Assembly (NCBI GenBank): GCA_963971305.1 | Contig: OZ020311.1 | Coordinates: 7,998,001 to 8,062,000 of the forward strand | Length of the DNA stretch: 64,000 nt | Direction of reading: 5' to 3' | DNA from: Arcuatula senhousia | Lineage: Eukaryota > Mollusca > Bivalvia > Mytilida > Mytilidae | Shown here: in pieces, positions 55,257-64,000 of the stretch | How the letters are laid out: each line of letters starts with the position of its first letter | How positions within the stretch are numbered: position 1 is the stretch's first letter | Program-made: the position numbers and the translations under genes | Notes under the pieces: generated by a model | What the model saw: the letters and a program-made list of their open reading frames with translations, nothing else | Database searches by the model: none | Told to the model about the DNA's origin: nothing

Positions 55257-57370
55257 TTAACATATCTTTGGAACTTCTACTAACCCCCAATTGATTTTAT
55301 ATAATAAAGTTAATCTTGATTTTTTGTGCCTACTTTCCAAACTTTCCCATTTTAGAATATTTAACATGTTTGTGACTGCACCTGGAGATCTGTCTTTGTA
55401 ATTATTCAGAACATATCTTGCAGCCTTTCTTTGAATTTGCTCAACCTGAGATATCTGATTATTTTTGTAAGGGTCCCAAACTGATGAGGAGTATTCAATA
55501 ACCGGGCGTACAAGTGAAGTATAAGTAAGATTTTTAACTTTTTGAGTACAATTTTCATGTTTCTTCTTAAAAAGCCTAATGTTTTGTTTGCCTTGCAAGT
55601 AATGTTATTTATATGAGGCCCCCAGTCTAGATCATTACTTATTGTTACGCCTAGATATTTACTTTCTTTTACAGATTCTAGGGTATGGTTATGCAGTTTA
55701 TAATCAAAATTTGTTGGTTTATTTTTTTTGGAAACATGAATTGTGTAACATTTTTCAGGATTAAAGTTCATTTGCCACTCTTTTTCCCATTTTTCTAGAT
55801 TAGAAAGATCATTTTGTAATAATTTGGCATCCCTATCATTGTTGACTTTTCTATAGAGTAAACAATCATCAGCAAAAAGCCTAACGTTACAATTAACATG
55901 TTCTGGCAGGTCATTTATAAAAAGAAGAAATAGGGTTGGGCCTAAAACAGTGCCCTGTGGCACACCCGAGTCAACAGACAATTTTGAAGAATTCGTACCA
56001 TTTAAAAGAACCTGTTGTTGCCTATCTGCCAAAAAATCTGCAATCCAATTTAAGTTTTGATTTCTAATACCATAATAATCTAATTTATGAATTAATCTTT
56101 GATGCGGAACTTTATCAAAAGCTTTAGAAAAATCTAATAATATAATATCAATCTGATCACCATTTGCTAAGGATTTAGCTAAATCTTGAATACTTATGAT
56201 TAATTGTGTTTCACATGAGCGTTAACTACGAAACCTGTGTTGGCTATCATGAAGGATGTTATGGTTATCTAAATGCTGTCTTATATTGCTAGTTAATATA
56301 TGTTCCAAAATTTTACAACATATAGCTGTTAAGGAAACAGGCCTGTAGTTGCTAGCATTATGTTTGTCACCTTTTTTAAATATGGGCACAACATTAGCTT
56401 GCTTCCAGTCTAACGGGACACAGCCCTGATCGATTGACTTTTGGAAAAAAATAAGTCAAAAAGGGGGCAACTTCTTCTGCTAAGGTTTTTAAAAAATAAG
56501 ATGGTACATTGTCTGGGCCAGTGGCTTTGTGGGGATTAATGTTTTTTAGTAATTTAATGACACCATTTAAGTTTATTTTTATGTCTGGCATATCAGAGTA
56601 AGGGCTTGTTCCTTTACAAGGAATTGTAGATGTGTCTTCTCTAGTGAAAGCACTTTTAAATTGTTCATTTAGGATATTAGCTTGAGTTATATTGTCACTA
56701 TAAAGTAATCCATCTTTACCACGAAGGGGACTCACACCTGATGCTTCAGTTTTCCTACTTTTTATAAATTGCCAAAATGATTTGGGTTTTTCATCTAACT
56801 GGGGACTTATAACTTCTTCCATATATTGCCTTTGGGCTTTTCTTATTTCTCTTTGGGCTGTAGCTTTTATTTTCTTATATTTATCTTTATGTTCTTTTTT
56901 ACCAGATTTTTTGGCTTTATTAAATGCTCTTCTTTGTTGTTTACATATTTTATTAATTTTTGAATTTGCCCAGGGATTGGTGTATTTAGACTTAGTCATT
57001 TTGTTTGGTACCTTATTCTCAATTATCTTATTTACACCATTTTTGAATTCATTCCACAAGTCATCAACAGAGAAACTGTTTTCCTTTTGTGATAGTAAGT
57101 TGGTAATAAAGTTTTTAGTTGTTGATTTAAGTTTATTAAGGTCAACCTTTTTCCACAGATAAATTTTATGTTGAGTTTGTTTAGCTCTTTTTGGTTTACA
57201 TATGGTATCTACCAAAACAATATCATGATCAGATATTCCTGGTATTGTTTTAACTTTTGTGATTAAAGATGGTTGATTTGTACAAAACAAGTCCAAGGTG
57301 TTCTCTTTTCTGGTTGGCATATCAACAATTTGTTCAGTACCTATCTCATTTATTAGGTTAATAAACATTT
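55257..57370 (-). pseudogene. Decayed CR1/Jockey-like LINE (reverse transcriptase), 5'-truncated
   Basis: Minus-strand pieces in different frames: 57518-56394, 56032-55406 and 55598-55257. The first carries the end of an endonuclease (GISDHDIVLVDT), a basic linker and the RT start (INPHKATGPDNVPSYFLK). The second carries GVPQGTVLGP, FADDCLLYR and YLGVTI. The third carries the thumb region (SLVRPVIEYSSSVWDP). At least two frameshifts or stops break it (near 56400, 56215 and 55560). The layout is that of CR1/Jockey-group non-LTR elements. The 5' part is missing. Confidence 0.85.
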
Positions 57371-57681
57371 CATTTATTAACCTAATAAATGAGATAGGTA
57401 CTGAACAAATTTCATTTATCTCCCCGGCGGGAGAATCACATGTATGTAATCTCTTATGCCCAAGAAGAAAAGACAAAAAAGCCAGGAAAAGACATACCTT
57501 AGAAAATGAAGATTGCATTGGTCCTCAGACTTGGTACAGGCTTCTCAAAAAAATTGGTGGTCCTGGGTTAATTCAGGCCATAGATTTGAATTTGTGTAAT
57601 TTGCATATTCCTTTGATTGTCAGAATCAGTCATTATGAACAAACTGATGTGTATGTTATAGTGCAACATTTCAATGTGTGA
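57298..57681 (+). other. Open frame of unknown origin whose 3' half is duplicated at 52.5 kb
   Basis: 127 codons, but the first ~40 overlap the LINE border hairpin. From about 57430 the sequence is basic (PRRKDKKARKRH) then hydrophobic, ending VIVQHFNV before TGA at 57679-57681. The last ~45 codons are preserved with few changes in the inverted arm at 52421-52735. No family recognised. It may be the 3' end of a transposon gene or of a captured host exon. Confidence 0.4.
57326..57411. repeat. ~40 bp-arm hairpin at the LINE 5' border
   Basis: 'ttgttcagtacctatctcat' at ~57330 is mirrored at ~57392-57411 with only 'catttcattt'-like text between the arms. It marks where LINE coding sequence stops. 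Confidence 0.8.
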
Positions 57682-57797
57682 CCTAAATTCTACATCCAAG
57701 ATACTTTTAAAAGGTAGAAATTTGCTACCACATCAAGGCTCTTTTAGATATCTTCATTGTAGCACTCGTACAGTTCACATATTGCAGAAAGAAAACT

Positions 57798-58500
57798 TTT
57801 TTATGTCCCCACGAAGACATGTCGGGGGGGGGGCATGAAGTGTTACTCGTGTCCATCCGTCCGTACAAATTTCGGTCCAGCTTTTCTCAGAAACCATACA
57901 TGAGAATGATTTGAAACTTGGTAGGATTGTACATCCTAAGCGACTTTTAGACCTGTTGGACATTTACTTCCTGTTTGGGACTTGGGCCAATGTGATAACA
58001 TGTGAACATGACTATGAAAAATTTCCGTCAAGCTTTTCTCAGAAACCATACATGAGAATGATTTGAAACTTGGTAGGATTGTACGTCCTAAGCGACTTTT
58101 ACACCTGTCAGACATTTACTTCCTGTTTGGGACTTAGGCCAATGTGATAACATGTGAACTTGACTATGAAAAATTTCAGTCAAGCTTTTCTCAGAAACCA
58201 TACATGAGAATGATTTGAAACTTGGTAGGATGGCTCAGTATGACAAACTGTACGTCCTAAGCGACTTTCAGACCTGTTGGACATCTACTTCCTGTTTCGG
58301 GTTGGGACCATATAAAATATATGAAATTGACTTGAAAATTTCAAGCTGTTTTCAGTAACCATACATGGGAATTGTTTGAAAATTGGTAGGATGGTTCAAT
58401 ATGACGTTCTCTATGTCCTAAGCAACTTTCAGACCTGTGAGACTTCCACTTCCTGTTTGGGATTTGCTAAATTTAGAAAGTAAAATATCAAAAATAAGAG
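57798..58500 (+). repeat. ~151-158 bp tandem repeats with 'gtccatccgtccgt' head
   Basis: Four units beginning 'gaaaccatacatgagaatga' at 57890, 58041, 58194 and 58352 follow a 'cgggggggggcatgaagtg' head. Shared text includes 'cctaagcgacttt' and 'acttcctgtttgggact'. Same general architecture as the other Cys-tract elements in this window. Confidence 0.75.
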
Positions 58501-58606
58501 TTTGGCCACTCACAACCATAATTCAAGGAGATAAAACCTATTTCAGACACTTTTTCTAAGTTTAAAGGCACAAGGATGGTCCTAGGACAGCAATTTTCAC
58601 ATCCTA

Positions 58607-59188
58607 AAGGACCAGGGCTGATAAGGCCTGTTTTTGGCCTCAAAATATTGCTGAAAATTAAAAGTTCTAGTATTCTACATTCATTGTGTTGTTTTGTTAG
58701 GCAAGGGTCAGGGACATAATAAACAATGAAAATTATTTCAATCCATTTAATCTATATATAGAAAATGGCATTAAAAAGTTGAAAGATTTTCAAAATTTGG
58801 TCAAAATTAGCGGTTTTTACATCATTTTCATGCTTATTTTGTTTTCAATAGTAGTGTGTACAGCCATGTACCAAATAGATTCTTTGGAAAAATATTTTTC
58901 AGGACCAACTTAATTTGTTACCAAAAGGATTTTGTGGTACATGGGTGTTGCGGTCACTTTCCAGAGCAAAACTTATTAAAAATATGCTAAAAAAATGCCG
59001 ATTTGGTCAATTTTGTGCAATTTGTTCAATTTTGACGTCACTATGACGTCACAGTATGGTCGAAAATATTAAATTGTCTATGAAGCATTAAAGTACTGAC
59101 ATTTAACTAAGTCTTGTCACAATTTTTACTTAAATTCAAACAAAAATAATTTTGGGGCCAAAAATGGCCCTTATCAACCCTAGTCCTT
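58607..59188. mobile_element. MITE family member 2, 582 bp
   Basis: Ends 'aaggaccagggctgataagg' and 'cccttatcaaccctagtcctt' are inverted and match the element at 14524-15122. Internal TGACGTCA-like palindromes occur near 59034-59050. Flanked by 'cctaaagg...cctttagg'. Confidence 0.8.
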
Positions 59189-59222
59189 TAGGACCAAATT
59201 TAGGACATGCCCTTTTTAGGAT

Positions 59223-60239
59223 GCCTTCAATAACACGACTTAGGACCGAGACATGTCCAAAGACCATCCTTAGACATGTCCTAATCCTAGGACACCTTCG
59301 TTAACACGGCCCCAGGTTGAAGAAGCACATAAAAGTTTCTAATGAATCGAAAATATCAAATAATATTAGGTGTTGTTTTTTGTTTCTTTTGAATGAATAT
59401 TACTGCAGATAGGAGCTTTTTAGCACCATAAATGTCTCTTGGGAAGTTATGTCTTCCCCACTTTTGTGGTGAGACATATTGTTTTTGTCCTATCTGTTTG
59501 TCACAAAGTTTGTCATCGCAACTTTTCTAAAACTATTGAACCGAAATCAATGAAACTTGATGCCTTCAGTAACACGACTTAGGACCGAGACATGTCCAAA
59601 GACCATCCTTAGACATGTCCTAATCCTAGGACACCTTCGTTAACACGGCCCCAGGTTGAAGAAGCGCATAAAAGTTTCTAATGAATCGAAAATATCAAAT
59701 AATATTAGGTGTTGTTTTTTGTTTCTTTTGAATGAATATTACTGCAGATAGGAGCTTTTTAGCACCATAAATGTCTCTTGGGAAGTTATGTCTTCCCCAC
59801 TTTTGTGGTGAGACATATTGTTTTTGTCCTATCTGTTTGTCACAAAGTTTGTCATCGCAACTTTTCTAAAACTATTGAACCGAAATCAATGAAACTTGAT
59901 GCCTTCAATAACACGACTTAGGACCGAGACATGTCCAAAGACCATCCTTAGACATGTCCTAATCCTAGGACACCTTCGTTAACACGGCCCCAGGTTGAAG
60001 AAGCGCATAAAAGTTTCTAATGAATCGAAAATATCAAATAATATTAGGTGTTGTTTTTTGTTTCTTTTGAATAAATATTACTGCAGATAGGAGCTTTTTA
60101 GCACCATAAATGTCTCTTGGGAAGTTATGTCTTCCCCACTTTTGTGGTGAGACATATTGTTTTTGTCCTATCTGTTTGTCACAAAGTTTGTCATCGCAAC
60201 TTTTCTAAAACTATTGAACCGAAATCAATGAAACTTGAT
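59223..60239 (+). repeat. 339 bp tandem triplication, nearly identical units
   Basis: Units 59223-59561, 59562-59900 and 59901-60239 have the same length and only scattered single-base differences. Each holds 'gacatgtccaaagaccatcc', 'tgtcttccccacttttgtgg' and 'ctattgaaccgaaatcaatg'. Very recent expansion, or an assembly effect. Confidence 0.92.
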
Positions 60240-61013
60240 ATAACATTATAACGACTATTACCGGGGAATTTTTATTCTTAATTTTTTGTGGGAGTTAATT
60301 ATGACCGTTTGAAGTTTTCACCTTGTCAGTCCAACTCCTTTGAAACTTCTGAAAAGAATTCAACGAAACTTGGTATGTTGGAAGGGAACCATATTTAGTA
60401 GTGTGCATTATCAGGAAATTTTAATCCTCAAATTTTATTGGGATTTATGGATCTTTAGGAATTAGAAAAAATGGGGGAAACCAGGAGGCATTGTTTTTAC
60501 ATGCAAAAACTAACATTAATTTTGGTTTGTTTTTAAACTTTGTTTGTTTCAAAAATGGTATATTTGGCAACACCAAAAATCTATTTCACAGTTTCCAATG
60601 TCTTATTAGTTAAATGGCACTTTAAAATCAAATCACTTAACACTCTTGGTATTACAATCTTCAATTTTTAAACGATTGATCAATTTGTAAATTGTTGTAT
60701 AACATATGTTTTCAAAAGATTGGGATAAGTTTATTTAAAGTTGGTTGAGGGGATAACCTTTTTATCCGGTAATGGGTTGAACATGTTCAAATTAAATACA
60801 TTTCTCTATTAAATTCTACTTGATTTATTATGTATTTAATCCAGTAACGAGTCGATTTCTTCAATATTTGTATTTATATTTATTTCATATTTGATTTTTA
60901 TTGAATATTTTCATTAAATATTTTCAGTTATTTAGAGAATCAATTTTCAAACAAATTAAGCAGGTTGAATTGACAGCGAACTTTGTTCACACTTTTTGAT
61001 TAAATTGATCACA
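60240..61013. other. Spacer before the terminal gene
   Basis: The first part (to ~60400) is a decayed extension of the preceding repeat element ('aaacttggtatgttgg'). The rest is AT-rich with no supported exon on either strand. Confidence 0.45.
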
Positions 61014-63687
61014 ATGTCAACGGTAAGAACAATTTTGATTAAAGACAAAGTTCAAAAATTTTGAAAAATGTCATCAGAAAATCACATTTTATGAAATTGT
61101 CGCTAAAATTTCTAATGCGCATGATTTGAAGATCTTATTGGTAATTTCAAATTAAATTTAAACAAATCAAGAGAAAACAAAATAAAATCACTAATTTTTA
61201 ATTTATTACAAAAAGTTTCTTTTATGCACGATTCAGAGATTTTACGAATACCTTTACATCTACAATTTCTTTTTAGGGGGTGGAAAAAATATTCCGAGGA
61301 AACCAAAGCTTTTGAGCCTTTTCGTTTATTTGTTTCACTTTAAGAATTTGAACTTAAGCGTCCACCTGCCTGTGTATTTTATTTTTTACAATTTAAATCG
61401 TATATAATTATGCAATATTTACTTGCTACGCAATATTTTTCACAGTTGCAGGTCACAATTACGAAACCTGTAATATTTATACATGTCAAAACCTAAACTG
61501 TTTCAAACTAAAATATTTGTATAATGCGCAACTGTATATGACAGCTTTCTTATGTTTGCGTTAAGATAAATGGCCCCAATTAAACATTTCAATGGTAGAT
61601 AAAAAGAAAAACATACTCAGCGGTGTTGACGACCAATTTATCCAATGAAATATAAATATACATGTATCCAATTTTAATAAATTATGACGGTTTTTGTCTT
61701 ACTCTAGAAACAGGGGATAGATTCAATGCATAAAACTGAGGTAAGACTAGATAAGAAATAAACATTAATCATATTAAATCATTGTAACAATACAAAAAGC
61801 ATTTGTAACCTTTTATAAGCCTAATTTATTTAAGTATTATTTTTTTAATTACCAATGCTTAACGGTTCAGAGCAAATTCAACAAATGAACCCCCGTTTCC
61901 CTACCATGTTTTCCCGTTGTTTTCTCCTAAGAATCTATAATATCAAACAGCTCAAACTTGCGTAGATAGAACTACGAAATTTCACACCGAAAATGTTGAG
62001 CAGAAGAGCATAGTGGCTGGTATGCTCATAGTGATCCGGTCAAGTCATAAGAGTAATATGTTTTTTAATGCCATGCAAACGAAAGTTGTTAGACAAGAAA
62101 AAAAAGAGTTTTCGGCCATTCTGTCCCGTCACATTTACCTTTGTGCTTCGTCTGCTTTCTTAGAAACTGTATGTCGGATTTTTATTAAATTTTGTGCACT
62201 TGGGAGACAACCTACGTAACATTTTTTATGACATTTGAAACAGTAATACAAATTGTACAGTGAAATTTTGTAGATAGTTAAAGACACAATTAGACAGATT
62301 AAACACATATCTAAGACAGCGTAACCATTTATTAACAAATGCACGAAAAGTAAAAGTCCTGGCTCGTTTTACAGTAATCCAAAATTTTACCAATTAAAAT
62401 TATTTCCGAAATAACTTAGTGCATTTCAAAACAATGAAAACTGCTACAAATCCGAGATTTTCACTGAATCATCGAAAGTTTTTAAAGATTTGACAATATA
62501 ACGAGAGTAAGATAATATTTAGACAGCGATAATCCACTTAATCCTCTTAACGTCTTACTATCTTATCCTACCCACGTGGATCAAGGATCGAATCATTTTA
62601 TATACTAGTAGCTGGAAATATCGAATGTATGGAAGAAAGAGAAATAAAGGCTATGGCCCGGTAAGAAAAAATGTTTTAGAATCAATAGCGATTGATTTTG
62701 TTTGATAAAGTAAGGCCAGTCTTATTTGTGTGCTAAAACATCTGCTTATTATGTCTGTTTGTCCGTTTATTCGCTCTAAAAGAGCAAGCTTCGTCGTAAT
62801 TTCTTTTTATATCTCGTTTAATCGCAGAGGCTTGTATGTCTGTCCGTCCGTTTGTCCGTTCTTACAATGTTCCAATGCACCAATGCTACGAATGCGCAAA
62901 GGTTAACTTGTTATTAGCTTAATTGTCGCATTTTACCAAACTTTTGCATGTCACTTAATTCGAAAGATGTGATGACATACATAACAGAAGCTATGCCATA
63001 GTAACATCACCGCAGCCCCGGCTCCATACCCTACAATATAACTTCTGTTAAGTTTGTTCATCAGTTAAAGTTACATAAAGCCATATTGTATACACATTTT
63101 GAAAATATAACTCTTTTCATAATTTTGAGTTGATCACGAGAATGATTAAATTAAACTATGAATGTTCCATAATACAACGGACCTAAAAGCAAACCACAGT
63201 TTTTGGCTATAATGGTGCACCCTCACTTTATTTCATCATCATTTCCTGTTTTTTTTATCACTTCTTTCATGTCCATCTTTCCGATATGGCCAAATCTGTG
63301 GTGCTTGGGACTAACTGTCTAAACTATCTTTTTCACTAATTAAGTTGCAAAATTATCCAAATAAGTTCTTTAATGATTTCTGAGTATTTGTTGTAGTTGA
63401 AGGAATATGTTTGAAACTTTTTGTAGGGAATGGCATGGGTCACGTTTGGGAGCCCTTTGTGGCGGAAAGATACGGTACAGACGACCATCAAATCCCTCCC
63501 TTCCATTGACAAGATGAAACAGATGGAAAAGGGGTTCGTTAATGACGCAATTAAAACCCACAAGTACCACAAAGCCAGACGCAGCAATATCATCCCACAT
63601 TACGACGCCATGCATGACAGATTCGCCATGTCTTATTTCAAATCGCCACTGACGCAGGCGATACTTGACAGAAACCAGGCAATTAAG
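61014..63687 (+). CDS. 5' part of an unidentified gene; one well-supported 261 nt exon and two candidate small exons
   Basis: The firm exon is 63427-63687: acceptor 'ttgtag', 87 codons in one frame, donor 'aag|gtaaat', balanced codon use and GC content well above the flanks. It encodes MAWVTFGSPLWRKDT..., then a charged helical stretch and HYDAMHDRFAMSYF; no family recognised, no signal peptide or membrane segment. Two upstream candidates fit its phase: ATGTCAACG|gtaaga at 61014-61022 and a 33 nt exon 61708-61740 (actctag | gtaaga) coding KQGIDSMHKTE. Joined, they give a plausible N-terminus, but small exons are easy to find by chance. M at 63430 could instead be the start. The gene continues beyond 64000. 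Confidence 0.5.
62750..63426. other. Intronic or intergenic sequence before the 63.4 kb exon
   Basis: A short 'gtctgtccgtccgtttgtcc' tract (62838) and AT-rich sequence. No further exon supported. Confidence 0.4.
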
Positions 63688-64000
63688 GTAAATATTGCAG
63701 CAGCACCTTTTTTTGCCACATCTTTTTCCATTGCCAATGGCACAAATAATAACATTGATAAATGTCAATTAACACCATGTATTTCAACTAGATATGCCTG
63801 CCAAATCTCAGAGACAGGGAAAAGGCACTTTCGAAACCTTGCAATTAAGTAAATATGAAGCCCTTTGTATAAGTTTTGTCATATTTAACCTACTTTGACT
63901 TGCCTGGCACATCTTATTTTCGTTGAATTTGCCACGAACAATACTGAATACGTAATAATTGACACAATTTGTACAAGATTTACCACATTCAGTTCATATT

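Noticed and set aside
55257..57518. Retrovirus or LTR element
   Set aside because: No LTRs, gag, protease or integrase; the RT motifs and endonuclease fit a non-LTR element.
63430..63852. 140-residue single-exon protein
   Set aside because: A good donor at 63688 ends the conserved-looking part; the remainder reads as intron.

Overview
This is an intron-rich, AT-rich animal genome segment, most likely from a bivalve mollusc of the mussel (Mytilus) type. The evidence is: long introns with GT-AG borders, metazoan nuclear genes closest to mollusc-style homologues, dense microsatellite-bearing non-autonomous elements of the 'cc(g)tccgtccgtctgtcc' kind typical of bivalves, and the interspersed repeat containing 'gacgcgcgtttcgtctattc'. 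The species call is inference; no database search was possible.

Layout. 1-4.7 kb: intergenic, built of nested terminal-inverted-repeat (TIR) elements and a 359-362 bp tandem repeat, all inserted into an older ~145 bp tandem array. 4.8-13.0 kb (+): a complete 10-exon RNF113 (Cwc24) gene, 330 residues, CCCH plus RING finger, a spliceosome-associated E3. 13.0-15.7 kb: repeats. 15.7-19.9 kb (-): a 3-exon C2H2 zinc-finger gene, 456 residues with six fingers, whose second intron carries a Harbinger-like element with a Tc1/mariner-like element nested inside it. 20.4-26.8 kb: a foldback element, a second copy of the Harbinger-like element, and a 5'-truncated LINE on the minus strand. 27.07-52.07 kb (+): a complete 17-exon GTPBP4/NOG1 gene (637 residues, 60S ribosome-biogenesis GTPase) stretched over 25 kb by insertions, including a near-intact Crypton-type tyrosine recombinase in intron 7 and a 5.2 kb composite element in intron 16. 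52.1-60.2 kb: Mutator-like element, tandem-repeat elements, a decayed CR1/Jockey-like LINE and a 339 bp tandem triplication. 61.0-64 kb (+): the 5' part of an unidentified gene, running off the window.

The two host genes that can be named act in RNA and ribosome housekeeping (splicing; 60S assembly). Nothing in the sequence suggests they work together; their adjacency is probably incidental.

The most notable signals are not coding. (1) Independent tandem duplications cross exon/intron borders in all three genes: donor of RNF113 exon 2 (36 bp units, phase-preserving), donor of zinc-finger exon 2, acceptor of GTPBP4 exon 2 (exactly 69 bp x 3 decoys), donor of GTPBP4 exon 15 (85 bp), plus a decayed fragment of exon 7 in intron 7. 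(2) A 2.3 kb TIR element at 47182-49484 contains a large ~480 bp-arm palindrome carrying nine copies of the 16-mer TGTCAGGAGTGCAACA, five direct and four inverted, at 150-200 bp spacing. (3) Several nested insertions can be dated relative to each other because empty sites exist in the same window. No prokaryote-style operon, CRISPR array or defence system is present.
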